Below, piece after piece: positions 9,007-17,506 of a DNA stretch of 64,000 bases. Source of the DNA: Paenibacillus sp. FSL H7-0331 (GTDB lineage: Bacteria; Bacillota; Bacilli; Paenibacillales; NBRC-103111); assembly GCF_001956045.1 (NCBI RefSeq), contig NZ_MRTH01000027.1, positions 41,785 to 105,784 on the forward strand, in the 5' to 3' direction. Position numbers and translations under genes: made by a program. Position 1 is the stretch's first letter, and every line of letters starts with the position of its first letter. The notes under the pieces were generated by a model that saw nothing but the letters and a program-made list of their open reading frames with translations, made no database searches and was not told the origin of the DNA.

Positions 9007-9729
9007 TTGAAGGAAACAATCAATATTTTACTCGTAGAGGATGAGCCGGAAATCGCCCGCGTAATCCGTGATTACTTGACAACAGAAGGGTGCAGGGTCA
9101 CCTGGTCCTCTACGGGACTCGAGGGTTGGGAGGATTTCAACCGGGATACGTATCATCTTGTGCTCGTCGATCTGATGCTGCCCGAAATGGATGGGTTTAC
9201 CTTATGCCGTAACATTCGTTTAGCGAGTGACGTTCCCATGATCATCGTAAGTGCCCATCAAGAAGATCATCATAAAGTTAGCGGCCTGCAGTTGGGTGCG
9301 GACGATTATATTACCAAGCCGTTCAGTCTCGTGGAGGTTTCTGCTCGAATTCACTCCCATCTCCGCCGCTATCGCCGATTTCGCAATGAGCTGGCAGATA
9401 GCGGCAATCAGATTGATTATCAGTACGGCTTAACAATCGATTCGATGACGCCAAGGATATTTCTGAGTGGGGAAGAGGTTCTGCTGACAGTTAAGGAACT
9501 GGCGCTCATCCTGCTATTAGCGAAGCATCCGCATCGGACATTTTCAAAGAAGGAGCTTTACGAGCAAATCTGGCAGCAGACGGATGTGGATGGCAACAAT
9601 ACCGTAACGGTTCATATCAAAAGCCTACGGACCAAGCTGAAGGATACGACGAGGGAGCCTGTGTTTATTCAAACCATGTGGGGAAGCGGCTATCGGTTTA
9701 TAGGGGAGCAGCGTTGCGATGAAGCTTAA
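9007..9729 (+). CDS. OmpR-family response regulator
   Basis: 240 residues if the TTG at 9007 is used (GGAG at 8994-8997, 9 bases upstream); an ATG at 8992 would add five residues but sits almost against its own AGGAG. Receiver: acidic pair in VEDEPE, D55 in VLVDLMLPEMDG, and KPFSL. The C-terminal winged-helix domain runs from about residue 135 to NNTVTVHIKSLRTKL and GSGYRF. It overlaps the downstream kinase gene by 11 bases, so the two form a coupled pair. The target is unknown; a candidate is the adjacent solute-binding protein gene. Confidence 0.9.
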   Translation: MKETINILLVEDEPEIARVIRDYLTTEGCRVTWSSTGLEGWEDFNRDTYHLVLVDLMLPEMDGFTLCRNIRLASDVPMIIVSAHQEDHHKVSGLQLGADDYITKPFSLVEVSARIHSHLRRYRRFRNELADSGNQIDYQYGLTIDSMTPRIFLSGEEVLLTVKELALILLLAKHPHRTFSKKELYEQIWQQTDVDGNNTVTVHIKSLRTKLKDTTREPVFIQTMWGSGYRFIGEQRCDEA

Positions 9730-11197
9730 ATATTGGTTAATGCTTGTGTTCTTGATTGTCATGCTGCTGCCTGTTGCAGCCCTGTACGCCTTCTATGTAT
9801 GGTTAAGTCAGTATGACCAAAGACAGGATATTTTGGAGTATATCGAATTTTCCAATACAATCAGCGGGATTGAATCCAGGCTGCAGAGCCCTTCATATTA
9901 CGAAATTCAGTCCAAAGAGCCATATGGTGCCGTAGAAGAGCTGGCGAGTGATACGGTCAAAATTAGTTTATACCGGTATGATGGTGTAACTTTGTTCACT
10001 TCAGGAACGGATTCCTTAGCTGCCTCCCTGCCTCGCATCAATAGAGACAACCTGTATGCGCATTTGTATGAATTGCAAAAAAGCTATTATACATATTCAA
10101 TCAAAAAACCAGTTTTTAACGGATCGAAACTGCTCGGTTTTTACGAAATCAAGCTGGCCCGGCAGCAGTGGCTTCAAGGGGTGCAGCACAGAACGTTGTG
10201 GATTGGATTATGTCTTGTTTTCTTTTTTGTCGTGATGTATGCGTCGGTTATTTATTTTATCCATCGAAAATTCGCGAGGCCGATCCGTTTATTAATGGAA
10301 CAGATGACTTCGTTTGCCTATGATCGACCCTTTCAGCCCATTCTCCATAAGACTCATGACGAAATTGGCGAATTGATCTCCCATTTTATGCATATGCGGT
10401 CACAAATCATGCAATCACAGGAAACGATTAAGAAGGAGCAGCAGGAAAAAGAATACATCGTCGCCTCATTATCACACGATCTGAAAACTCCCTTGACCTT
10501 GATCCGTGCCTATACCGAATTAATGCAAGGAAAGCAGCTGCTTCATGAGCAGGAACGGATCGAATACTTCTCCATGCTGTTCGAAAAAATGGATTATATG
10601 AAACAACTGCTGGACGATTTAACGATGTATACCGTGCTGCGATCGTCTTATCATGAGATGGAGCGGGTCGACGTGGATGGAGACGAATTATTTGACATGC
10701 TGCTCTCCGGCTACGATGAGTTGTGCACACAAAACAGTATTGATCTACATAAGGAAAGCTGCGTTCAAGGGATGTATGCCGTTAATGTTTCGCAAATGGT
10801 CAGAATCATCGATAATCTAATGAACAATGCAATTCGCCATACGCTGCCGAACGATACGATTTGGCTTGGAGCTGTATCTGAACCATTCAAGCTGCCGGAT
10901 TGGGTATTCCCTGTTTTTCAACAGGCGTTAGCGGAGTGGCGTACGGATGGCGTTATCCTGCTGGTTCAGAATGAAGGCGAGGCGATTCCGATCGCTAGTC
11001 AGGAAAAAGTGTTTGAGCCATTTTATCAGGTGGATGCATCCCGTACGAAAACGAAAACAGGTCAATCGGGATTGGGACTCAGTATCGCAAAAATCATCAT
11101 GGATAAGCATAATGGTAAGATTCAGTTATGGTCAGCGCCGGGGTATGGTACCCTTGTTGTATGTTGGTTGCAGAGAAAGAAGGAGGATCAAGCTTGA
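9719..11197 (+). CDS. Membrane sensor histidine kinase, partner of the 9007-9729 regulator
   Basis: 492 residues. TM1 is at about 7-28 (MLVFLIVMLLPVAALYAFYV) and TM2 at about 159-181, with an extracytoplasmic sensor domain of some 130 residues between. HAMP follows, then HisKA with H253 in SLSHDLKTPLTLI, N-box NLMNNAIRH, F-box FEPFYQVD and G2 GQSGLGLSI. The final codons overlap the TTG start of the following lipoprotein gene (TTGA), so regulator, kinase and lipoprotein are translationally chained. The kinase lies between two lipoprotein genes, which fits a sensor that reads an envelope ligand or the state of those lipoproteins. Confidence 0.9.
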   Translation: MKLKYWLMLVFLIVMLLPVAALYAFYVWLSQYDQRQDILEYIEFSNTISGIESRLQSPSYYEIQSKEPYGAVEELASDTVKISLYRYDGVTLFTSGTDSLAASLPRINRDNLYAHLYELQKSYYTYSIKKPVFNGSKLLGFYEIKLARQQWLQGVQHRTLWIGLCLVFFFVVMYASVIYFIHRKFARPIRLLMEQMTSFAYDRPFQPILHKTHDEIGELISHFMHMRSQIMQSQETIKKEQQEKEYIVASLSHDLKTPLTLIRAYTELMQGKQLLHEQERIEYFSMLFEKMDYMKQLLDDLTMYTVLRSSYHEMERVDVDGDELFDMLLSGYDELCTQNSIDLHKESCVQGMYAVNVSQMVRIIDNLMNNAIRHTLPNDTIWLGAVSEPFKLPDWVFPVFQQALAEWRTDGVILLVQNEGEAIPIASQEKVFEPFYQVDASRTKTKTGQSGLGLSIAKIIMDKHNGKIQLWSAPGYGTLVVCWLQRKKEDQA

Positions 11198-12267
11198 AGT
11201 GGAATTATCTCAGTTTGGGAATCGGGATATCGTTGCTTTTTGTCGTATCGGGTTGTATGGACCATACAGAAGCTACGCCTGCAGATATCGTTTCCAAAGT
11301 TTTGGAATCGCAGAAAAAAATCGACTCCTACTACGCTGAAGGAACGATGCTGGTGAAGCAGAAAGATATGGAGACCGAGGCGTCTGTGTATAAAGAGTGG
11401 TATGATGCAGACAGCAAAAAGAAACGGGTGGACATCAGAAGCAGCGGACAAGAGACTGTCACGTCTGTTAATGATGGCAAGCAAGTCATTGTCTACGATC
11501 GGACGAAAGATAGCGCATTTTCGATGAATATTACCAATGATATGGGAATCACTTCAATGACGCAGCGGGAGCAATTGATGAGTATGTTGAGAGCCATGCA
11601 ATCGACGCATAAATCTGAGGTTGTCGGGGAAGAGAGCATACTCGGCATGAACACATATCATATGAAGGTGTCTGCCGATTCAGCTAATACGATGCTAGGC
11701 GACATGGAATTTTGGGTCGACCAGAAAACATGGTTTATCTTGAAATCAATCGCGTCCAGTGGTGATTTTGCCATTGAGTCCACCTATACGAAAGTGGATT
11801 TTTCTCCGAAATATACAGATGCAACCTTTAGGCTGGAAATTCCTAAGCATGTCATTATTCAATCGCTTCAGGATAGTAATCCGATCCAGGAAGTAACGCT
11901 TGAAGAAGGGGGACGTGCTCTTGGTCAACCGTTTCGAGTGTTACATGACAACAATGTGACCCTGACAAAAGTAGAAATGCACGAGTTGCAGGGGGAGCTG
12001 AAGCGTACGGAAATCACCGCTTATTATGCGCGAAATAACGAGCCTTCTTTTCTGTTAAGTGTTTTCAAAACGCCGAAAGATACAAGTTTGGAACACGATG
12101 CCGGAACTATCAACATTCGTGAATCGAGAGGAAAGTATCTTGCCGAAATTCATGCGCTCGTATGGGATGAGGAGGGTTTAAGATATTCCTTGATCGTTCA
12201 AAATCCCGATATCCCTCTGGAAGAGGTTGTGGAGCGCGCAAATAGGATGGAGTTAAGCTCCATGTAA
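11194..12267 (+). CDS. LolA-like / outer-membrane-lipoprotein-sorting-fold lipoprotein
   Basis: 357 residues from TTG 11194, with AAGGAGG (11180-11186) 7 bases upstream; an in-frame GTG at 11128 lies inside the kinase gene without such a site. The N-terminus WNYLSLGIGISLLFVVSGC is a lipoprotein signal with lipobox VVSGC. The mature part follows the LolA/LppX fold pattern seen in Firmicute lipoproteins: an ADIVSKVLESQKKIDSYYAE helix, long amphipathic strands, EFWVDQKTWFILK and FDPKY-like FSPKYTDATFRLEIP. The C-terminal third resembles DUF4367 (GLRYSLIVQNPDIPLEEVV). Such proteins may sense or carry lipids. It is coupled to the two-component genes upstream and may be an accessory of that system. 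Confidence 0.7.
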   Translation: MKWNYLSLGIGISLLFVVSGCMDHTEATPADIVSKVLESQKKIDSYYAEGTMLVKQKDMETEASVYKEWYDADSKKKRVDIRSSGQETVTSVNDGKQVIVYDRTKDSAFSMNITNDMGITSMTQREQLMSMLRAMQSTHKSEVVGEESILGMNTYHMKVSADSANTMLGDMEFWVDQKTWFILKSIASSGDFAIESTYTKVDFSPKYTDATFRLEIPKHVIIQSLQDSNPIQEVTLEEGGRALGQPFRVLHDNNVTLTKVEMHELQGELKRTEITAYYARNNEPSFLLSVFKTPKDTSLEHDAGTINIRESRGKYLAEIHALVWDEEGLRYSLIVQNPDIPLEEVVERANRMELSSM

Positions 12268-12321
12268 CCCGAACAGGCTAGTTAGGTTAGCCGTTGTTAA
12301 TATGAAGGAGGTCTGTTGACG

Positions 12322-12801
12322 ATGGATATACAACCCAGTGAAACGATAGACCGGCGTGCGATCACAGCGTGGCAGTGGGGTGCAGCGATTACCAGCTTAT
12401 GTATTGCGGCGGTTGGTGCCGTTATTATAATTATTGCCATTAAATATAATTGGCCTGGCTGGGTTACGGTGCTCATAGGGGCTGCCATTATACTGGAAAT
12501 GTACCTGGATATTATCGTCATCCCGCCGCTCAGATGGAAACGGTGGCGTTATGAAATCAGGGAAGAGGAGATCGATCTGCTGCATGGTGTTGTTTTTGTT
12601 ACAAGAACGGTGATTCCGATGGTTCGAATCCAGCATGTCGATACACATCAGGGACCGATACTACGCAAATACGGTTTGACAAGCGTAACCTTCTCCACAG
12701 CTGCGGGCAAGCATCATATTCCTGCTCTTGCTGACGAAACGGCTGCGCTTGTACGTAACCGAATTGCTGAACTCGCGAGGGTGAATAATGAAGACATCTG
12801 A
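12322..12801 (+). CDS. YdbS-like bacterial PH-domain membrane protein
   Basis: 159 residues from ATG 12322, 10 bases after GGAGG (12307-12311); a TTG at 12316 is an alternative start. Two hydrophobic segments (residues about 18-40 and 45-64) precede a bacterial PH (DUF304) domain: RYEIREEEIDLLHGVVFVTRTVIPMVR, with VRIQHVDTHQGP and YGLTSVTFSTAAG. The stop overlaps the start of the larger YdbT-like gene, reproducing the ydbS-ydbT order of Bacillus subtilis. The biochemical function is unknown. Confidence 0.85.
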   Translation: MDIQPSETIDRRAITAWQWGAAITSLCIAAVGAVIIIIAIKYNWPGWVTVLIGAAIILEMYLDIIVIPPLRWKRWRYEIREEEIDLLHGVVFVTRTVIPMVRIQHVDTHQGPILRKYGLTSVTFSTAAGKHHIPALADETAALVRNRIAELARVNNEDI

Positions 12802-14302
12802 GTCTATTCACAACGGTAAAAGACTGCATCCACTAACAGCACTTCTCTCTTCGATGGGGCTCATAAAAGAAGCGTTGATTCCATTAGTCGTTCTGTTAAC
12901 GACGTGGTTTTTTCGTGGGGAAGGGACTAGCGGAGCAGGGTACTGGAGAATCATCGTGATCGCAGCGATTGTAGTCTGCATGCTCGGGTTCGGCATCTTG
13001 TCCTGGCTTCGTTACCGCTATGAGGTATCCGACGGGCAGCTCAAAGTGGAACAGGGTATTTGGGTGACCAAGCGACAGTTCATTCCGATTGAACGTATTC
13101 AGACGATTGATTTGACGGAAGGGTTGCTGCATCGCATATTCCGGGTTACCCGGGTTCAAGTGCAGACTGCTGGAGGCAATAAACCTGAAGTCGTACTCTC
13201 CGCGGTAACGCGGAAGGAGGCTCATCATCTGAGGGAGCAGCTGCGTGCACACAAAACCAATGCTCAGGATGAAGGCATTGCTGAGACCGATAGCCTTGAG
13301 GCAGGCAAGGTTGGGAATCTGTCGGGGGATTGGACAGGGCCGACGAAGCCAGAAGTGGATGAGCAGAAGCCTATGTACAAGAGCTCTCTGGGCAGCTTGT
13401 TTATTGCGGGGATGAGCTCAGGCAGTATGGGACTCGCGATTGCGTTAGTTCTTGCCCTGATGTCCAAAGTGGATGAGATTTTTCCTGACTTGAAGGTGTT
13501 TCAAATGGTCGTAGATATGTTTGAATTTGCGGCTATCCCGTTGATCGTCGCGGCTGGTTTGTTGATTGCCTGGGTTCTGGGAGTGTGTCTATCGATTATT
13601 AAGTTTACTAATTTTACTATTATTCGCTCGGGGGATGAGCTGGTTATCTCGCGGGGACTGTTGGAGCGAAGGCAGGTCACGCTGCCCCTTGCCCGAATTC
13701 AGGCGATTCGTATCGTGGAGGATCTTCTGTGGCAGCCGTTCGGGTTTGCTGCTATTCATGTAGAAAGCGTTGGATACGGTAATGAGAAAGGGGAGACGAC
13801 CTTGCTGTTCCCGCTGCTGCGGCGCACTGAAATCGAAAGGTTCCTGCAGCGAATGGCACCCAGGTTTGCTGTACAATCGACACTAGCCTTCGAAGCACTG
13901 CCACATAAAGCCTGGAGAAGCTATGTCCTGCCCTGGACGGTTATTTTTGCGATAGCGACTGCGGTGACGGTATGGTTTACAAATTGGGGCTGGCTCGGGC
14001 CGATACTTTGCTTGGGGTCAGCTCTTCTCGGTTATAGGAGCTTTAAGGATGCAGGAAGTATGCTGACCAACGACATGCTTGTGCTTCGCATGCGTCGGCT
14101 TGCGTTAACCACTGTCAGGGTACCGCGTAACCGGATCCAATCATGTCGGATGGAACATGGACCTTTGGAACGGCGTTGGGGGCTGGCGACAATCGGCATC
14201 TCCGTTGCTTCCCGACTGGCGGGTGCTCAGTTTGAGCTGTACGGTTTGCCCGTATCGAAGTGCTCTGCCATTATGAAGTGGTACCGCCCGAATCATAAGT
14301 GA
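12788..14302 (+). CDS. YdbT-like protein with repeated bacterial PH domains
   Basis: 504 residues, starting 14 bases inside the upstream YdbS-like gene. The protein alternates hydrophobic pairs with PH (DUF304) domains: domain 1 near residue 75 (YEVSDGQLKVEQGIWVTKRQ, PIERIQTIDLTEG), domain 2 near 285 (ELVISRGLLERRQVTLPLAR), and a third near 430 (LRMRRLALTTVRVPRNRIQ). Six or so transmembrane helices are visible. It probably forms a membrane complex with the YdbS-like partner. A perfect bidirectional terminator follows. Confidence 0.87.
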   Translation: MKTSESIHNGKRLHPLTALLSSMGLIKEALIPLVVLLTTWFFRGEGTSGAGYWRIIVIAAIVVCMLGFGILSWLRYRYEVSDGQLKVEQGIWVTKRQFIPIERIQTIDLTEGLLHRIFRVTRVQVQTAGGNKPEVVLSAVTRKEAHHLREQLRAHKTNAQDEGIAETDSLEAGKVGNLSGDWTGPTKPEVDEQKPMYKSSLGSLFIAGMSSGSMGLAIALVLALMSKVDEIFPDLKVFQMVVDMFEFAAIPLIVAAGLLIAWVLGVCLSIIKFTNFTIIRSGDELVISRGLLERRQVTLPLARIQAIRIVEDLLWQPFGFAAIHVESVGYGNEKGETTLLFPLLRRTEIERFLQRMAPRFAVQSTLAFEALPHKAWRSYVLPWTVIFAIATAVTVWFTNWGWLGPILCLGSALLGYRSFKDAGSMLTNDMLVLRMRRLALTTVRVPRNRIQSCRMEHGPLERRWGLATIGISVASRLAGAQFELYGLPVSKCSAIMKWYRPNHK

Positions 14303-14340
14303 AGCAGCTACTTGCATCCGCGTCCCACTGTTTATGCTCC

Positions 14341-14380
14341 AACGAAAAATGACCATCTTATGCGATGGTCATTTTTCGTT
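14341..14380. terminator. Strong bidirectional terminator between convergent genes
   Basis: A perfect 17-bp inverted repeat (arms 14341-14357 and 14364-14380, loop TTATGC) has AACGAAAAAT on the left arm and ATTTTTCGTT on the right. It can terminate the YdbT transcript rightward and the SDR gene leftward. Confidence 0.93.
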
Positions 14381-14406
14381 ATCTTGGAAGTCAGGAAGCT
14401 ATTGTA

Positions 14407-15423
14407 CTAAACCTGAAAAGCCTCCATCTGCCTGCTCCATTCGAAATAAAGTTCCGTCAATCGATCCTCCAGCAGGTCCTTATCCGCATCTACGGTGTTG
14501 GCTTCGCTCTCATACCAATCGAGCATCATACGAAGACCTTCGTTTAACGATATAGTAGCTTCGAAGCCGGGGATATCTGATTTAATAAGAGAATTGTCGA
14601 ACAGCCCGGAATAGCTTTTCTCGAATACTAGATGGGCAAACAAACCAAGGTTTGCTTTTGCCAAAAGCTCTGAGGGGATATGGACGATTTGCGGCTCGAT
14701 CCCGATAATGCTGCCGAACTCCACATACAAATCGTTCCAGATGTGTACATTCTCATGGGTGGCATGATAAGCCTTGTTGTAGGTCCGTGTATTTCCAACA
14801 GCGCCAACAAAGGCTTTGGCCAAATCAGGGGCAAAGGTAAAAGCCCAAGGCGTTGTTCCATCCCCGAACATCACAAGCGGCTTGCCTTGGCGAATTCGCT
14901 GAACAATGTTGTAATTTTGTCTCAGCACACCCAGATTACTGCCACCGATTCCGTAGGTTAACGATGGCCGGATAATCGTGACCGGAAGCTGCTGCTCCCC
15001 GGTAATACGCTGCAAATACCGCTCCATTTCTGCCTTTTCGTAAGCATAGGCAAATTCCGGGTTATCGAAAAGCTCCTCGGCATCCTCTTTAATCGGATTG
15101 GTCTTGTATGGCCGTTTGTACGCAGCTATGCTGGAGCACATGATAAGTTGTCCGGCACGATGGTTAAAGGTGTTAACCGTTGAACGGGCGTCAGCTTCAT
15201 TAAAGCTGATCATATCGATCACGACATCGAACGTGCGCTTGCTCATGGATGCCTCAAAGCGCTGGGCATCTGATTTATCACCGGTTATCCATTCCACGTC
15301 ACCGGCAAATGGCAGCTTTCGGGAGCCCCGATTAAATATAACGACTTCATGACCAGCGAGCAGCAGCTGCGATACAATTTGCCTGCTAATCACACCGGTT
15401 CCACCTAATAGAAGAACGTTCAA
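14407..15423 (-). CDS. Extended-SDR NAD-dependent epimerase/dehydratase-like protein
   Basis: 338 residues on the minus strand. TTG at 15423 is preferred because GAAGGTG lies 6 bases before it; a GTG at 15432 would add three residues. The N-terminus NVLLLGGTGVISRQIVSQLL is the Rossmann nucleotide-binding motif, followed by HEVVIFNRG and a DVVIDMISF strand. The catalytic Tyr-x3-Lys is best seen as YAYEKAEMER after a CSSIAAY segment. The C-terminal WYES region fits sugar-nucleotide or NmrA-like epimerases. The substrate is unknown. It is transcribed alone, toward the terminator at 14341-14380. Confidence 0.82.
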   Translation of the reverse strand: MNVLLLGGTGVISRQIVSQLLLAGHEVVIFNRGSRKLPFAGDVEWITGDKSDAQRFEASMSKRTFDVVIDMISFNEADARSTVNTFNHRAGQLIMCSSIAAYKRPYKTNPIKEDAEELFDNPEFAYAYEKAEMERYLQRITGEQQLPVTIIRPSLTYGIGGSNLGVLRQNYNIVQRIRQGKPLVMFGDGTTPWAFTFAPDLAKAFVGAVGNTRTYNKAYHATHENVHIWNDLYVEFGSIIGIEPQIVHIPSELLAKANLGLFAHLVFEKSYSGLFDNSLIKSDIPGFEATISLNEGLRMMLDWYESEANTVDADKDLLEDRLTELYFEWSRQMEAFQV

Positions 15424-15588
15424 GACTATCACCTTCTCGTTATGATTATGTTCTCATTCATATTCTTAGTATATCGAAGATCAACGTAATATTTAAGAGC
15501 TATCTTCATATTCAGTAAGTTACATGGAAGTGATCTATAGGTTTACAGGGTCATGTCAGATACCTCTATATAAGAAATATTGACTAGT

Positions 15589-15727
15589 TACAAAATGTAT
15601 CGTAATATTTTTATATGCCTGATATATTTACGCTATATTTGAGAGGTTTGGCCTATTTTAGGTGAATTCGCAGGAAGGAGGAAAATGTATAGGGAAAATC
15701 ATGTATTTAATGATACAAAATGTATCA
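15589..15727. promoter_or_regulatory. Two related palindromic operator-like sites in the divergent promoter region
   Basis: The 13-mer TACAAAATGTATC occurs at 15589-15601 and 15714-15726. The second copy is the core of a perfect 7-bp inverted repeat TGATACA-AAA-TGTATCA (15711-15727). The copies are 125 bases apart, about 12 helical turns. They lie in the 385-base gap between the minus-strand epimerase and the L,D-transpeptidase, whose AAAGGAGG site is at about 15794-15802. No known consensus matches that I can name. Otherwise the gap is AT-rich and geneless. Confidence 0.6.
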
Positions 15728-15808
15728 ATTACGTGACCAGCCTGGATACTCATTTCTTCTTTTCCAGCGTTTTTTCAAAATTCCGATTCAAAGAAAGGAG
15801 GTTTTCAC

Positions 15809-17305
15809 ATGAGTCCCATCAAGGGTCGTTTTAAAAATCATTTGGATGAGGAGATGGTGCATCTTCATAAAAATTTGTATATCAACCGCAGTGACCCGAT
15901 GTATTATGAAAAGGTTATTCGTTATTTGGACCCCCGTTCACCTGAAGCGCATTATAAGCTAGGTCAAAAATTTGAAGCAAAAGGCATCATGGATAAGGCG
16001 ATTTTTCATTACAAGGAATGCAGGAAGACCTATCCATCACCCTTTTACTTTGCTTCGGCCAGCGCCATACGAGGTTTGGAAGGTAACGGAAAGGGGGCTG
16101 AATCGCTTCCGGTTTCTGATTTTCCTATCATCTACAAGAGCAGTTCTACGTCTCCACGTTTGTGGAAAATCATACTATTCATGATTTTGCTGCTGAGTGT
16201 GTTTCTATGGGGACTCCTATGGGGAAAAGATTCGATTACCAGAACGGTATCCGCTTTTCAGCTGTGGGGTGTAGGGAAAGAGATTACTTATGAGGTCGTG
16301 GACATGCCTTATATTATTTATTTAACAAAGGACAAGCCTCACAAAGAAATCGAGAATGATTTGTACAACAAGGCGTTGGACTTGGCCAAAACCAATCCTG
16401 GACAAAATATTTGGCTGTACGGAATCGCGAGCAATGGTCAAAATCCCGATAAGAAACTAGTTCCTTTAACGGATGAGACTCAAAAGGTTAAGGCATTCGT
16501 GGTGGCGCAATACAATTCAGCCCAGGATCAAACAGTAAAAATTCGCTTTATCAATACAGATTTTGGAAAGCTTACGCTTGCGGAAGCAGGGGCTAATCTT
16601 GTACGTACTGCACTGGAGGCTTATATTTCCGATAACGGCACTCCACCAGACAAGCTGGACAAGCTGGTAGCCGATTACCCGCAAAACTATTTAAGCTTCA
16701 TCCCCCAGGAAATACAGTCGGGCTCTAATCAAATTGTGGGGAAGTACGACGGTGATGGCGGATGGGTGTTTGATCCGTTGGCCAAGCAGTATAGCGATAT
16801 GTTTTATCCTAATACTGTGGAGAAACCGAATTCACATCGGGCAAATTTTGAGCGTTACCGGGTAGTGGTGGGGAAAAGCGACCATTCTCTGCAATTGTTA
16901 GCTGGCTCAACGCTGCTGATGGAGAAGAAGGTAGGACTGGGGGCAGATGATGCGACACCGGTAGGTAGTTTTTCCGTATTGGACAGGGTGAAGGAGCCAC
17001 AAGGCAAGCATCCCAACGTGTACGGTAGCTCTGCCCTCGGAATGGGCGCGATCGCCTTGCATGGCACGAACGATCCTGCTTCCATCGGAAGCAATCTCTC
17101 ACTGGGCTGCATCCGTATGACGAATGCCGATATTGAGGAGCTATATCCGTTTATTCCCAAGGGAACCGTTGTGTTCATCCGTGATAACAATCATACAGGT
17201 CTGACAGCCGCTACCGCTCAGTGGAATCCGCAAGTACTCGTTCCCTTGGGCACCAGACTTCCGAATGAATCTGCAAAAAACAAGGTATTCCATTGGTTAG
17301 GCTAA
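15809..17305 (+). CDS. Membrane-anchored L,D-transpeptidase (YkuD domain) with TPR-like N-terminus
   Basis: 498 residues. Residues 1-90 form a TPR-like helical region (HYKLGQKFEAKGIMDKAIFH). A single TM helix lies near 117-137 (LWKIILFMILLLSVFLWGLL), so the rest should be outside the cell. A central segment (about 250-320: EAYISDNGTPPDKLDKL, then FDPLA) resembles the C-terminal part of a type II pseudopilin GspG. The YkuD domain follows: RYRVVVGKSDHSLQLL, ATPVGSF, HGT and SLGCIRM with catalytic C434. YkuD enzymes form 3-3 peptidoglycan cross-links or attach proteins to peptidoglycan. The TPR-TM-pilin-like-YkuD arrangement is unusual. AAAGGAGG gives a strong start, and a weak terminator follows. 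Confidence 0.88.
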   Translation: MSPIKGRFKNHLDEEMVHLHKNLYINRSDPMYYEKVIRYLDPRSPEAHYKLGQKFEAKGIMDKAIFHYKECRKTYPSPFYFASASAIRGLEGNGKGAESLPVSDFPIIYKSSSTSPRLWKIILFMILLLSVFLWGLLWGKDSITRTVSAFQLWGVGKEITYEVVDMPYIIYLTKDKPHKEIENDLYNKALDLAKTNPGQNIWLYGIASNGQNPDKKLVPLTDETQKVKAFVVAQYNSAQDQTVKIRFINTDFGKLTLAEAGANLVRTALEAYISDNGTPPDKLDKLVADYPQNYLSFIPQEIQSGSNQIVGKYDGDGGWVFDPLAKQYSDMFYPNTVEKPNSHRANFERYRVVVGKSDHSLQLLAGSTLLMEKKVGLGADDATPVGSFSVLDRVKEPQGKHPNVYGSSALGMGAIALHGTNDPASIGSNLSLGCIRMTNADIEELYPFIPKGTVVFIRDNNHTGLTAATAQWNPQVLVPLGTRLPNESAKNKVFHWLG

Positions 17306-17325
17306 AAGAAATACGAGGAAAACCG

Positions 17326-17366
17326 CCCGATTCTGCCGATAGTTGGTAGCATCGGGTTATTTTGTT
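17326..17366 (+). terminator. Weak terminator after the L,D-transpeptidase gene
   Basis: CCCGAT (17326-17331) pairs with ATCGGG (17351-17356) around an inner GCC/GGT stem, followed by TTATTTTGTTT. Confidence 0.5.
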
Positions 17367-17368
17367 TG

Positions 17369-17420
17369 AAAATCTCGCTTCTTTTGTGCGTATATTTGTG
17401 TTATCCTTACGTGTTATGAC
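17369..17420 (+). promoter_or_regulatory. Extended -10 promoter element shared with another promoter in the window
   Basis: The stretch AAAATCTCGCTTC...ATTTGTGTTATCCTTA contains an extended -10 (TG-T-TATCCT, 17399-17407). Nearly the same stretch recurs at 43070-43125. It lies about 100 bases before the DEAD-box helicase start, leaving a long 5' leader. Confidence 0.55.
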
Positions 17421-17506
17421 ATAAAGGGACGGTTTGTGGAGACAGTACTAGATATGTTAAAGATACGTGAATACAAATATACAGGGTATACAATTAAGGA
17501 GACAAC

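Noticed and set aside
17400..17409. TTATCCTTA as a DnaA box
   Set aside because: It differs from TTATCCACA in its last bases and is better explained as part of a promoter that recurs at 43070-43125.
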